Source: Actinobacillus minor NM305 (lineage in GTDB: Bacteria > Pseudomonadota > Gammaproteobacteria > Enterobacterales > Pasteurellaceae). Taken from it: a DNA stretch of 64,000 nt. Below the pieces are notes generated by a model. The model made no database searches and had not been told where the DNA came from. It saw only the letters and a list, made by a program, of their open reading frames with translations. Where the stretch lies: positions 62,001 through 126,000 of the forward strand of contig NZ_ACQL01000085.1 in the NCBI RefSeq assembly GCF_000175195.1, given 5' to 3'. Below, piece by piece: positions 19,458-28,598 of the stretch (the first letter of the stretch is position 1; each line of letters begins with the position of its first letter). The translations under genes and the position numbers were made by a program.

Positions 19458-21095
19458 ATGAAATTAAATAAATTAACTGCCGTTGCAGCAGGCTTAGTGG
19501 CGGCTTTTGCTTTAACCGCTTGCGATGATAAAAATACAGAAAACAAAACTGCAGCAAAACCCGCTGTGGAAAAAACATTTGTAAACTGCGTAAGCCGTTC
19601 GCCACAATACTTTAGCCCAGCTTTAGCAATGGACGGTATTTCATATAATGCGAGTTCACAACAAGTTTATAACCGTTTAGTGGAATTCAAACGTGGTTCA
19701 ACCGAAATCGAGCCGGCTTTAGCTGAAAGTTGGGACATTTCTGAAGATGGTTTAACTTATACTTTCCATTTACGTAAAGGGGTTAAATTCCACTCAAATA
19801 AAGAATTTACGCCAACACGTGATTTAAATGCGGATGATGTGGTCTTTTCATTTAATCGTCAGTTAGATCCAAATCACCCATATCACAACGTATCAAAAGC
19901 AACCTATCCGTACTTTAAAGCAATGAAATTCCCTGCTTTATTAAAATCGGTCGAAAAAGTTGATGAAAATACCGTGAAATTTACCCTTAACAAGAAAGAT
20001 GCAACTTTCCTTTCAAGTTTAGGTATGGATTTTACGTCAATCTACTCTGCTGAATATGCCGATGCGATGTTAAAAGCTGGTAAACCGGAAACGATTGATA
20101 GCACGCCTATCGGTACAGGTCCATTTGCGTTTACAGGCTATGTGTTAGATCAAGCAAGCCGTTATGTTGCGCATAAAGATTATTGGAACGGTAAAGCAGA
20201 TTTCGACCGCTTGATCTTTGAAATCGTGCCGGATGCAACAACTCGCTATGCGAAATTACAAGCGGGGCAATGTGATTTAATCGATTTCCCAAATGCAACA
20301 GATATTGAGAAAATGAAAACCGATCCGAAAGTGAATTTACTTTCAAATCCAGGTTTAAACATTGCTTATGTTGCCTTTAATACTGAAAAAGCGCCTTTCG
20401 ATAATGTGAAAGTTCGCCAAGCGTTAAATCTTGCCGTAGATAAAAAAGCGATCATTGATATCGTATATCAAGGTGCAGGTGTAGCCGCGAAAAACCCTCT
20501 ACCGCCAACAATTTGGGGCTATAACAACAGCTTGCCGGATTCAGAATATAACATTGAGAAAGCAAAACAGTTGTTAGCAGAGGCTGGCTATCCAAACGGT
20601 TTTGAAACAGAATTATGGGTTCAACCGGTTGTTCGTGCTTCTAACCCGAACCCTCGCCGTATGTCTGAAATTATCCAAGCAGACTGGGCAAAAATTGGCG
20701 TGAAAGCAAAATTAGTAACCTATGAATGGGGCGACTATATTAAACGTACTAAAGCAGGTGAATTAACTGCAGGGACTTATGGTTGGTCTGGCGACAATGG
20801 TGATCCGGATAACTTCTTATCGCCATTATTCGGTTCAAGCAACATTGGTAACAGCAACTATGCTCGTTTCAATAACCCAGAGTTAGATGCTTTATTAGAT
20901 AAAGCGATTGGTTTATCCGATAAAGCGGAACGTACGAAACTTTATGAGCAAGCGCAAGTATTATTACGTGAGCAAGCACCATGGATTAACGTTGCACACT
21001 CAATTAACTTTGCGCCGACAAGTAAACGTGTTCAAGACTATAAACAAAGTCCGTTTGGTTACACCTATTTATACGGTACAAAATTAACTGACTAA
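19458..21095 (+). CDS. hbpA: HbpA/DppA-type substrate-binding lipoprotein
   Basis: A 545-residue periplasmic solute-binding lipoprotein of ABC transporter family 5 (DppA/OppA type). Lipobox LTAC with Cys22, then the binding core with VNCVSRSPQYFSPALAMDG, DISEDGLTYTFHLRKGVKFH and IGTGPF segments close to Haemophilus HbpA/GbpA. The Haemophilus protein was first described as haem-binding and later as a glutathione-binding partner of DppBCDF. No permease genes are adjacent, so it probably works with a transporter encoded elsewhere. Which ligand applies here cannot be told. Confidence 0.88.
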   Translation: MKLNKLTAVAAGLVAAFALTACDDKNTENKTAAKPAVEKTFVNCVSRSPQYFSPALAMDGISYNASSQQVYNRLVEFKRGSTEIEPALAESWDISEDGLTYTFHLRKGVKFHSNKEFTPTRDLNADDVVFSFNRQLDPNHPYHNVSKATYPYFKAMKFPALLKSVEKVDENTVKFTLNKKDATFLSSLGMDFTSIYSAEYADAMLKAGKPETIDSTPIGTGPFAFTGYVLDQASRYVAHKDYWNGKADFDRLIFEIVPDATTRYAKLQAGQCDLIDFPNATDIEKMKTDPKVNLLSNPGLNIAYVAFNTEKAPFDNVKVRQALNLAVDKKAIIDIVYQGAGVAAKNPLPPTIWGYNNSLPDSEYNIEKAKQLLAEAGYPNGFETELWVQPVVRASNPNPRRMSEIIQADWAKIGVKAKLVTYEWGDYIKRTKAGELTAGTYGWSGDNGDPDNFLSPLFGSSNIGNSNYARFNNPELDALLDKAIGLSDKAERTKLYEQAQVLLREQAPWINVAHSINFAPTSKRVQDYKQSPFGYTYLYGTKLTD

Positions 21096-21113
21096 ATAAA
21101 CAACAGTTACAAT

Positions 21114-21148
21114 AAAAGCCTATCAGTTCACAGTACTGGTAGGCTTTT
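21114..21148. terminator. Bidirectional terminator between hbpA and menA
   Basis: A 14-bp stem with one mismatch pair (AAAAGCCTATCAGT and ACTGGTAGGCTTTT) and a seven-base loop, T-rich on both outer sides, between convergent genes. Confidence 0.85.
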
Positions 21149-21166
21149 CTTTTTATACTCTTTGGG

Positions 21167-22075
21167 TTACCCCAACACAATCCCTAAACTAAATAACAAA
21201 TTCGTCAGCAATGCTAACCCTGCCATTTGCCCTAAAATTGGGCGGAGTTCGATAGGATCTTGATGTAGATATACAAAGCGTCCGTGTTTAAACAAAAGTG
21301 GCACAGCAAGTAAAAAGAGATAGCTATACCAATGTTGAAATTCAGAAATGGCAAAAATCAGATAAGAAACGACCGCTAGTATCAATAATAAGGCGTGATA
21401 AATTCGCCCGTTTTTTGAGCCAATACGCACAATTAAGGTATTTTTGCCAGCTTGTCTGTCTTGATTTATATCACGTAAGTTATTGATATTTAAAACGGCA
21501 ACAGATAGTAAACCGCAACCAAATGCCGGAATAAAAATAAGCCAAGGTAAGCTATGCGCTTGCAGGTAAAATACGCCGATAACCGCGACAAAACCAAAGA
21601 AAATCAGCACAAATAGATCACCTAATCCTAAGTAACCATAGGCTTTTTTGCCAACAGTATAAGTAATGGCGGCAACAATCGAAATGATACCTAAGCCTAA
21701 AAAGACCAATAAATCTTGTATGCCTTCATAAGCATAAAAACTGAGGGTCGCCCCCGAAATAAAGGATAAAACACTGAGCAAAATGACTGCTTTTTTCAAC
21801 TGCTCACCAGTGATTGCACCGTGTTGAATGGCTCGGAGTGGTCCAATGCGTTCCTGTGTATCAGAGCCTTTTACGTGATCGCCATAGTCGTTGGCAAAAT
21901 TAGATAAGATCTGTAATAAAATCGTGGTTAAAAAAGCGAGAAGTGTTGTAATCACGTTAAACTTCCCTGCCCAATGCGCTAACGCAGAGCCGATAATAAT
22001 AGAAGCTAAGGCTAAGGGTAAAGTTTTAGGGCGAGCCGTACTAAACCAAATAGAGAAAGTCGAATCTTTGTTCAT
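21167..22075 (-). CDS. menA: 1,4-dihydroxy-2-naphthoate polyprenyltransferase MenA
   Basis: A 302-residue UbiA-family integral membrane prenyltransferase that attaches the polyprenyl tail to DHNA in menaquinone synthesis. The two Asp-rich metal-binding motifs are present: NFANDYGDHVKGSD near residue 62 and NNLRDINQDRQAGKNTL near residue 197, with about eight membrane spans. Menaquinone is the electron carrier feeding anaerobic reductases such as the Nrf nitrite reductase encoded later in this window; that functional tie is known pathway logic. Confidence 0.95.
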   Translation of the reverse strand: MNKDSTFSIWFSTARPKTLPLALASIIIGSALAHWAGKFNVITTLLAFLTTILLQILSNFANDYGDHVKGSDTQERIGPLRAIQHGAITGEQLKKAVILLSVLSFISGATLSFYAYEGIQDLLVFLGLGIISIVAAITYTVGKKAYGYLGLGDLFVLIFFGFVAVIGVFYLQAHSLPWLIFIPAFGCGLLSVAVLNINNLRDINQDRQAGKNTLIVRIGSKNGRIYHALLLILAVVSYLIFAISEFQHWYSYLFLLAVPLLFKHGRFVYLHQDPIELRPILGQMAGLALLTNLLFSLGIVLG

Positions 22076-22144
22076 TGTGTGTATTTCATTTAAAATAATA
22101 GAATGATTTATTTTAACAGAAAAACGAAGCTGTGCTGATGAGTT

Positions 22145-22882
22145 ATGTGTAGTCCAATCACTTTATCCCCTATTGGTGTGATCGAAAGCCCCTATGATGA
22201 AAAATTTTCTGTGCCTCGCCAGCCTAATTTAGTGGCAGAAGGTAAAGGCATTTTACGTTTATTGCCGCCTTATAATTCGCCTGATGCGGTAAGAGGATTA
22301 GAGCAATTTAGCCATTTATGGATCATTTTCCAATTTCATCAAATCCCTGAACGAAGCTGGCACGCAACAGTTCGCCCACCAAGATTGGGCGGAAATGAAC
22401 GCATTGGTGTTTTTGCTTCTCGAGCAACCCACCGCCCGAACCCGATTGGTTTATCGAAAGTCAAATTAGAAAAAATAGAATGTAAAGATGGCGAAGTGCG
22501 GCTTTATCTCGGCAGTGTCGACTTAGTGAATGGCACACCGGTTTTAGATATAAAACCTTACATCGCCTATGCCGATAGTGAACCGGAAGCCTTTTCGGGT
22601 TTTGCGCAAGAAAAGCCACAAGCAAAATTAACGGTAAGTTTTTTACCGGAGGTTGAGCAAGCGGTTAAAAAACAGAAAAATTTTGCTAAATTTGGTATTC
22701 AAGACCCGTTAGCCTTTATCTCTGATGTGATTGCACAAGATCCTCGTCCGGCTTACCAACAAGAGAAAAAATCGGATCGTATTTATGGTATGAATTTAGC
22801 CGGCTGTAATGTTCGCTGGAAAATTGATGAACAAGAGATTTGTAAAGCAATTGTAATAGAGATTAAAGTTCTGAACTTTTAA
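22145..22882 (+). CDS. trmO: tRNA t6A37 N6-methyltransferase TrmO
   Basis: A 245-residue SAM-dependent enzyme (YaeB/TsaA family) that adds the N6-methyl group to threonylcarbamoyladenosine at position 37 of some threonine tRNAs. Conserved parts: [63 protein letters not shown] (residues about 76-104) and the later [10 protein letters not shown]. The ATG at 22145 gives the typical N-terminus. Single gene. Confidence 0.95.
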   Translation: MCSPITLSPIGVIESPYDEKFSVPRQPNLVAEGKGILRLLPPYNSPDAVRGLEQFSHLWIIFQFHQIPERSWHATVRPPRLGGNERIGVFASRATHRPNPIGLSKVKLEKIECKDGEVRLYLGSVDLVNGTPVLDIKPYIAYADSEPEAFSGFAQEKPQAKLTVSFLPEVEQAVKKQKNFAKFGIQDPLAFISDVIAQDPRPAYQQEKKSDRIYGMNLAGCNVRWKIDEQEICKAIVIEIKVLNF

Positions 22883-22945
22883 GGGGTTATTATGCCTAAC
22901 GCTAGGCTTTTATCGAGATAATTTAAAACTCAAAAGGAATAACAT

Positions 22946-23656
22946 ATGAAATTGAAAAAAATCTTCGCAATTTTACCGCTTGCAGTCGCGACTCTCAGCG
23001 TTTCTGCGGAAAGTCCTGTTGAAGCGCAATCAACCAATGAGGCGACAACCTTTCAGTTCTCTACGGAAGTTAGCCGTACCGTTGAAAAAGATTTAATGCA
23101 AGCAACGGTTTACAGCCGAAAAAATGGCAAATCACTAGAAGCATTAAAGAAAGATGTTTCTGCGAATTTAAATAAAGTTATTGAGCAAGCAAAGGCTCAC
23201 CAAGATATTGAAGTTCAAGCAGAAGGCATTACCAACTATGTGAATTACAATGAAAAACAAAAAGTTGATGGTTGGATAGCGGAAGGTTATATCAATTTAA
23301 AAAGCAAAAATTTTGATGCAATTGCAAAAGTGCTAAATGATTTAGGCGAAGATGTTGCAGTTGCAAACATTAGTTTTAGCGTATCGCCGGAAAAAATGAA
23401 AGCACTTGAAGATGAGATGACTTTAGAGGTCATTCAGCAATTCCAACATAAAGCAGCAGTGATTCAAAAGGGATTAAGTGCAAAGCGCTACTTGTTGGTT
23501 GATGTGCAATTAAATACACCAAATGGCAATAATAGCTTTGAAGCTGCACCAATGAGAATGGCAAAAATGGCAAGCAGTTACTCCGATAATATACCGCTTG
23601 AAGCCGGCAAAGAAACTATTTCAGCTGTTGCATCAGGTAAAGTGCGCTTTGAATAG
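22946..23656 (+). CDS. Periplasmic SIMPL-domain (DUF541) protein
   Basis: A 236-residue secreted protein: cleavable signal peptide ending near VSAES, followed by a SIMPL/YggE-like domain (two beta-alpha repeats; EVSRTVEKDLMQATVYSRKNGKSLEALKKDV as the start). Family members form oligomeric rings and have been linked to oxidative stress or the periplasmic side of the cell envelope, without a known reaction. A small lipoprotein gene follows 15 bases later, probably in the same transcript. Confidence 0.85.
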   Translation: MKLKKIFAILPLAVATLSVSAESPVEAQSTNEATTFQFSTEVSRTVEKDLMQATVYSRKNGKSLEALKKDVSANLNKVIEQAKAHQDIEVQAEGITNYVNYNEKQKVDGWIAEGYINLKSKNFDAIAKVLNDLGEDVAVANISFSVSPEKMKALEDEMTLEVIQQFQHKAAVIQKGLSAKRYLLVDVQLNTPNGNNSFEAAPMRMAKMASSYSDNIPLEAGKETISAVASGKVRFE

Positions 23657-23671
23657 TGAAAGGGAACAAAA

Positions 23672-23812
23672 ATGAGAAAATGTTTAAAAGTCATAGGTCT
23701 TTTGGGAATTTGCGCAACATTAAGTGGCTGTTTAGTTACCTCTGTTGTTGGCGGTGTCGTTGGCACAGCTGTTGATGTTGTTGATGCTGTAACCCCTGAT
23801 ATTGTTGATTAG
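23672..23812 (+). CDS. 46-residue small lipoprotein
   Basis: A short gene encoding MRKCLKVIGLLGICATLSGC followed by a 26-residue mature peptide with a Gly/Val/Ala zipper-like stretch (TSVVGGVVGTAVDVVDAV) and an acidic end. The lipobox LSGC places the acylated cysteine at residue 20. AAAGGGAAC lies upstream of the ATG. It follows the SIMPL gene by 15 bases and precedes a strong terminator, which supports it as a real gene. Function unknown. Confidence 0.75.
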   Translation: MRKCLKVIGLLGICATLSGCLVTSVVGGVVGTAVDVVDAVTPDIVD

Positions 23813-23827
23813 GTTAAATTCTAAAAG

Positions 23828-23872
23828 AAAATGACCGCTTGTAATTTCAATAGATTTACAAGCGGTCATTTT
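23828..23872. terminator. Terminator built from two inverted uptake signal sequences
   Basis: A 17-bp perfect stem (AAAATGACCGCTTGTAA and its complement) carries the core ACAAGCGGTC on both strands, with a T-run on the right. It serves the small lipoprotein gene and the convergent erpA. Confidence 0.88.
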
Positions 23873-23879
23873 TTTACAA

Positions 23880-24221
23880 TTAAATACTAAATGAAGAGCC
23901 ACAGCCACAAGTTGAACTTGCATTAGGATTATGTACAACAAAACGCGAACCATCTAATCCTTCTGTATAATCTACAGTACCACCAATTAAATACTGCAAA
24001 CTCATTGGATCAACAACAAGCCCAACATTTTGATTTTCAATGGTTAAATCGCCTTCATTGATTTGATCATCAAAGGTAAAACCATACTGGAAGCCACTGC
24101 AGCCCCCACCGGTAATATAAACGCGCAAACGAAGATTAGGGTTATCTTCGCCTTCTATTAAGCTTTTAACCTTATTTGCTGCTGCATCTGTAAAGGTTAA
24201 AGGGATTTGAATATCGCTCAT
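23880..24221 (-). CDS. erpA: Iron-sulfur cluster insertion protein ErpA
   Basis: A 113-residue A-type carrier delivering Fe-S clusters to apoproteins, including those of isoprenoid synthesis. The three cluster-binding cysteines are in [11 protein letters not shown] and the C-terminal TCGCGSSF. The frame stays open to 24233, but the ATG at 24221 ([21 protein letters not shown]) matches the family start and has a GAG ribosome site. It marks the left border of the O-antigen locus, the same border as I recall for Actinobacillus pleuropneumoniae. Confidence 0.96.
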   Translation of the reverse strand: MSDIQIPLTFTDAAANKVKSLIEGEDNPNLRLRVYITGGGCSGFQYGFTFDDQINEGDLTIENQNVGLVVDPMSLQYLIGGTVDYTEGLDGSRFVVHNPNASSTCGCGSSFSI

Positions 24222-24386
24222 GTTTAATCTCATAAAACAAAAATTAGCTATATATTATCGCTAAATCTAAGAAAGTGAGCAATAGAATTCTTGATGAATA
24301 AGGTTGCAAAGCATGTAGCTAAATTTTAAGTGTTGTAGTAAAATAGATTAATTTTAAGCCTTACAACAAACAAGCTAGGATTAGTT

Positions 24387-25523
24387 ATGTCTTCTCAATC
24401 AAAAATGAATTCAGCCAATGATGAAATTGATTTAATTGAACTTGTAAAAACTCTTTGGGACAAGAAAATTTGGATTATTATTTCTACGGTCATCTGTACG
24501 GCAATTGCTGGTATTTATGCCTTTACCGCAAAAGAACAATGGACTTCTAAAGCTGAAGTGATTGCGCCTAAAGTAACAGATTTAGGGAGTTATTTTAATG
24601 TGCGTAAAGAATATGCTCGTATTTTAGGGCAAGAATTTGATGCTGGAGCATTAGCAAATGGTTTATTTGCTAAATTTAACCTGTTATCGGAGTCATTAGA
24701 TGAACGTAATGAGTTTTTTGTCCAATCTGATGTATATAAAAAACTTATAGAAGGAAAGGATGAAAAATCCCAAAGATCTATATTGTCGAATCTTACTCGT
24801 GAAAATATTGCAATCACAAAACCTGATCCTAAAAAAGAGCCAGATTTAATCGGTCGCCGAATCAGTTTTTTAGCAGAAACGCCTGAAGATGCGCAATTAA
24901 CGTTAGAGAAATTTATCGCTTTTACGAGTCAATCAGCCTATCAATTAGAATTAGAAAACTTTCTGATTAATTTAAATGAAGTGCTTTCTGACTTAACGTA
25001 TGAGAAAACAAAATTTGAAAGAGACTTATCTATTCAACGTTCAGTACAACTTGAAAATTTACATAATGCACTTAACATAGCGAAAGAAGCAGGAATCAAA
25101 GATTATGCGAAAGCTTTTGGTGCAACAAATGATACAGCTCTTCAAGCAATTGCAATGTCTGAGACCAAAATTCCATTATCGGATTCAAAATTAAGTGATG
25201 GAACATATTTATTTATGTTGGGAGAAAAGTATCTTCAAGCTCAAATTGATGTATTAACTCAAAAAGGTGTGATCTACCCACCAAGATATTATCAAGTAAG
25301 TGAGTTATTAAAAGAATTAGAGCCGTTACTAGTAAAAGTAAAAGAAGCCAAAGCGAATGCGTTTAGTTATCAGGCGAGTCCGGATTATCCTGTGGTAAAA
25401 GATAAGCCTAAACGCTTATTTATCTTACTTGGTGGCGCTGTCGCTGGCGGATTATTATCAGCGTTAGTATTAATTATGAATTATTTATTTAAGCAAAACC
25501 GACGTCTAGAAGATAAAGAGTAA
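24387..25523 (+). CDS. wzz: Polysaccharide chain-length regulator Wzz
   Basis: A 378-residue inner-membrane polysaccharide co-polymerase: membrane span near residues 30-50 (KIWIIISTVICTAIAGIYAFTA), a long periplasmic coiled-coil-rich domain, and a second span near residues 343-365 with Gly-rich turn (LLGGAVAGGLLSALVLIMNY). It sets the modal length of O-antigen made by the Wzy polymerase. First gene of the O-antigen locus, with base and codon use like the core genome, unlike the genes that follow six bases later. Confidence 0.9.
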   Translation: MSSQSKMNSANDEIDLIELVKTLWDKKIWIIISTVICTAIAGIYAFTAKEQWTSKAEVIAPKVTDLGSYFNVRKEYARILGQEFDAGALANGLFAKFNLLSESLDERNEFFVQSDVYKKLIEGKDEKSQRSILSNLTRENIAITKPDPKKEPDLIGRRISFLAETPEDAQLTLEKFIAFTSQSAYQLELENFLINLNEVLSDLTYEKTKFERDLSIQRSVQLENLHNALNIAKEAGIKDYAKAFGATNDTALQAIAMSETKIPLSDSKLSDGTYLFMLGEKYLQAQIDVLTQKGVIYPPRYYQVSELLKELEPLLVKVKEAKANAFSYQASPDYPVVKDKPKRLFILLGGAVAGGLLSALVLIMNYLFKQNRRLEDKE

Positions 25524-25528
25524 ATATT

Positions 25529-26704
25529 GTGAAAAATGTATATATTATTGGTTCAAAAGGGATTCCTGCTAACTATGGCGGATTTGAGACATTTGTTGAG
25601 AAATTAACTGAATATCAACAATGCAAAAATATCAAATATTATGTAGCATGTATGCGAGAAAACTCGTTAAAGTCAGGTATAAATTTGGATGTTTTCGAAC
25701 ATAATGGTGCAACTTGCTTTAATGTTGATGTGCCTAACATAGGTCCTGCAAAGGCTATTTACTATGATGTTGTAGCTTTAAATAAAGCTATTAAATTAGC
25801 TATAGAGAATAATGATGTGGCACCAGATTTTTATGTGCTTGCATGCCGTATTGGACCATTTATTCATTATTTCAAGAAAAAAATCCAATCTATTGGGGGA
25901 CGTTTACTTGTTAATCCTGATGGTCATGAGTGGTTGAGAGAAAAATGGAGTCTACCGGTACGAAAATATTGGAAATTTTCTGAATCTCTCATGGTAAAGC
26001 ATGCAGATCTATTAGTATGTGATAGTAAAAATATTGAGTTATATATTCAGGACGAATATAAAAGATTTAGACCTAAAACTACATATATTGCTTATGGAAC
26101 AGATCTAAGTAAATCAACATTTTCATCAGATAGTGAAATAGTAAGAAAATGGTTTCAAGAGAAAAATATTTCTGAAAACGGCTATTATTTAGTTGTTGGC
26201 CGTTTTGTTCCAGAGAATAATTATGCATCAATGTTGAGAGAATTTATTAAGTCGAATAGCAAGAAAGACTTTGTTTTAATTACGAATGTAGAGAAAAATA
26301 GTTTTTTTGAAAAATTAAGAGCAGAAACTAAGTTTGATCAAGACTCTAGAGTTAAATTTGTTGGAACGGTTTATGATCAAAATTTACTAAAATATATTCG
26401 AGAAAATGCTTTTGCTTATTTTCATGGGCATGAGGTAGGGGGAACAAATCCTTCTTTACTAGAAGCCCTAGCCTCAACAAAACTAAATTTGTTACTTGAT
26501 GTTGGTTTTAACCGTGAAGTTGCGGAAGATTCTGCAATTTATTGGAAGAAAGATAATTTATCAATGGTTATTGAAAACGCAGAGTTGCTAGATATTGATG
26601 AAATTAGTCAGTTACAATCTAAAGCTTTTGCAAGAGTAAAAAAACACTTCTCTTGGGAATTTATTGTAGATAAGTATGAATTATTATTTAGAGGAAAATT
26701 ATAA
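25529..26704 (+). CDS. DUF1972/GT4-type glycosyltransferase, probable rhamnosyltransferase
   Basis: A 391-residue cytoplasmic glycosyltransferase of GT-B type. The N-terminal DUF1972 domain begins VYIIGSKGIPANYGGFETFVEKL, and the GT4 domain has GRFVPENN and the HGHEVGGTNPSLLEALAS segment near residue 300. Relatives such as the streptococcal Cps2T/WchF enzymes add beta-1,4-rhamnose to a first sugar, which would fit the dTDP-rhamnose genes downstream. Starts with GTG (25529). The stop overlaps the next start (TAATG). AT-rich with many AGA/ATA codons, so probably acquired. Confidence 0.82.
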   Translation: MKNVYIIGSKGIPANYGGFETFVEKLTEYQQCKNIKYYVACMRENSLKSGINLDVFEHNGATCFNVDVPNIGPAKAIYYDVVALNKAIKLAIENNDVAPDFYVLACRIGPFIHYFKKKIQSIGGRLLVNPDGHEWLREKWSLPVRKYWKFSESLMVKHADLLVCDSKNIELYIQDEYKRFRPKTTYIAYGTDLSKSTFSSDSEIVRKWFQEKNISENGYYLVVGRFVPENNYASMLREFIKSNSKKDFVLITNVEKNSFFEKLRAETKFDQDSRVKFVGTVYDQNLLKYIRENAFAYFHGHEVGGTNPSLLEALASTKLNLLLDVGFNREVAEDSAIYWKKDNLSMVIENAELLDIDEISQLQSKAFARVKKHFSWEFIVDKYELLFRGKL

Positions 26705-27558
26705 TGGTGAACTTAAATACATTTAATAACCTCAGTGAATTATCACTAAGAGAAAATCAGTTGGTTTCTCTTAATATTTTGAACATTATTGTAAATATTT
26801 GTGAAGCGGAAGGTTTTCGCTATTATTTAATGTATGGAACATTAATTGGTGCAATCAGACACAAGGGACTAATTCCATGGGATGATGATATTGATATTAT
26901 GATGCCACAGAATGATTATGAAAAGTTATTGGCGTTTCTACAGGAAAATGAAATTCCAAATATTAAAGTTTTCAATCCTCAGTCCGTGAAAGAATATCCA
27001 TATATGATTACCCGTATCAGCGATACTAGATATATTATTGATGTAGAGAATGAACAAAGCTATGGTTTGGGCGCTTTTATTGATATTTATCCATTTTATG
27101 GTCTAGGAGATACTAAAGAAGACGCATTATCACTTGGTTTGAAAGGCGATAGACTTTCTTCAGCATGTTATCAAGCAACAAGATTAAAATATAAAGTAGA
27201 AACTACTAAAAAATGGTATCGGAAATTATTAAAATTTCCACTATTTCTTATTACTAAATTAATAGGAAAAGACTATTTTCAAAAAAAGCTTTTTGAGTTA
27301 ATACAAAAATGCAAAGAATATGATAGTTCAAAGTATGTAGGGTGTATTGTTTGGCTATCTGGCGGAGAGAAAGATATCTTCCAAAGAAAATGGTTTGAGG
27401 ATAGTATAGATGTGGAGATGGAAGGAAGAAACTATAAAGTTCCAGCTAAATATGATGATATTTTAACTCATATTTATGGGGATTATATGAAATTACCAGA
27501 TAAGAAGGATCGAGTTGCTCATCATGGTTATAAAATATATAAAAAGAATACTAGGTAA
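26704..27558 (+). CDS. licD: LicD-family phosphocholine transferase
   Basis: A 284-residue LicD-family protein. Hallmarks: YYLMYGTLIGAIRHKGLIPWDDDIDIMM near residues 40-68, with the DDDID metal-binding cluster of a nucleotidyltransferase-like fold, and WLSGGEKDIFQRKWF later. LicD enzymes move phosphocholine from CDP-choline onto a glycan. The matching uptake and activation genes licCA, licB and licC are in the same operon, which supports phosphocholine as the group moved. Overlaps the preceding gene by one base. Confidence 0.87.
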   Translation: MVNLNTFNNLSELSLRENQLVSLNILNIIVNICEAEGFRYYLMYGTLIGAIRHKGLIPWDDDIDIMMPQNDYEKLLAFLQENEIPNIKVFNPQSVKEYPYMITRISDTRYIIDVENEQSYGLGAFIDIYPFYGLGDTKEDALSLGLKGDRLSSACYQATRLKYKVETTKKWYRKLLKFPLFLITKLIGKDYFQKKLFELIQKCKEYDSSKYVGCIVWLSGGEKDIFQRKWFEDSIDVEMEGRNYKVPAKYDDILTHIYGDYMKLPDKKDRVAHHGYKIYKKNTR

Positions 27559-27563
27559 AAGAA

Positions 27564-28586
27564 ATGACTAATTTAAGTATAATTGTCCCAGTCTATAACA
27601 CTCCGATAGATAAATTAAGAGTCTGCTTACATTCAATTATTAAGTTTATAAATTTTAATAAAGAGTTAAATATAGAATGCATCATTATTGATGATGGTTC
27701 TACAGAATCCATTTCTAATTGGTGCTGTGAATTTGTTTCAAATTATTCTAATTTTAAATTTTATAAAAAGCAGAATGAAGGTGTTAGTATTGCTCGAAAT
27801 ACCGGTATTGAATTATCTAAAGGAGAATATATAACTTTTGTTGACTCAGATGATATATTACTTCCTATTAAAGATTTATCAAAATACTTATTATCTCAAA
27901 AGTATGATTTATTATTTACAGATTTAAAGACAAATAAACAACAAAATTGGTTTGCTTTTTCTGGAGGGACGAAGAAAGAAATTGAGCTGGAAACAGTTAT
28001 TGCTAGGCTTGTAGAGAATGGTACATTAAATGGGCCGTATTGTAAATTCATCAGAGGTTGTTTGTTGAGAGAAAAAGAAATTAGATTTGATTATACAATG
28101 ATTACAGGGGAAGATTTGGTTTTTCTTATTCATCTTTTATTGCAATCACCTAAAATGTATTATATTCCTCAGTGTTCATATATTTATAATTTGGATAATG
28201 AAACATCCAATAGTCGTTTAATTAATAAACCTAACATCATTATTGATAATAATAATAAAATGTACCAAGCTATGATAAAATTAATATCAAATGCTTTACC
28301 GATAGAAAAGCAATTCTATTATAAGGTAAAAGCAACGGAAAGAATGATTAAGCAACTTTTTAATACAGCTGCTGATTTAATTACGATGAAAATATTTTCT
28401 AAAGAGTCTAAATGTGGGATTAGAACATCCTTATTGCAAATAGATGAAAATATAATAACAGCCCTAACTAAAACTAGATATTCAAAATCATCAATACGTT
28501 TATCTATTTTATTAAATCAGAAATGGTCATTATTAACTGTTATTGGAAAAATAAGGTTGATTTATTTGAATCTAAAAAATAGATAG
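27564..28586 (+). CDS. GT2-family glycosyltransferase
   Basis: A 340-residue GT-A-fold glycosyltransferase of family 2. Visible features: LSIIVPVYNTPIDKLRVCLHSI at the N-terminus, IIDDGSTE for nucleotide binding, GVSIARNTGIELSKGEYITFVDSDD with the DXD-like metal site near residue 95, and GEDLVFLIHLLL near residue 180. Donor and acceptor cannot be read from the sequence. Part of the AT-rich O-antigen cassette, five bases after licD. Confidence 0.88.
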   Translation: MTNLSIIVPVYNTPIDKLRVCLHSIIKFINFNKELNIECIIIDDGSTESISNWCCEFVSNYSNFKFYKKQNEGVSIARNTGIELSKGEYITFVDSDDILLPIKDLSKYLLSQKYDLLFTDLKTNKQQNWFAFSGGTKKEIELETVIARLVENGTLNGPYCKFIRGCLLREKEIRFDYTMITGEDLVFLIHLLLQSPKMYYIPQCSYIYNLDNETSNSRLINKPNIIIDNNNKMYQAMIKLISNALPIEKQFYYKVKATERMIKQLFNTAADLITMKIFSKESKCGIRTSLLQIDENIITALTKTRYSKSSIRLSILLNQKWSLLTVIGKIRLIYLNLKNR

Positions 28587-28598
28587 TATGAGGACGGT

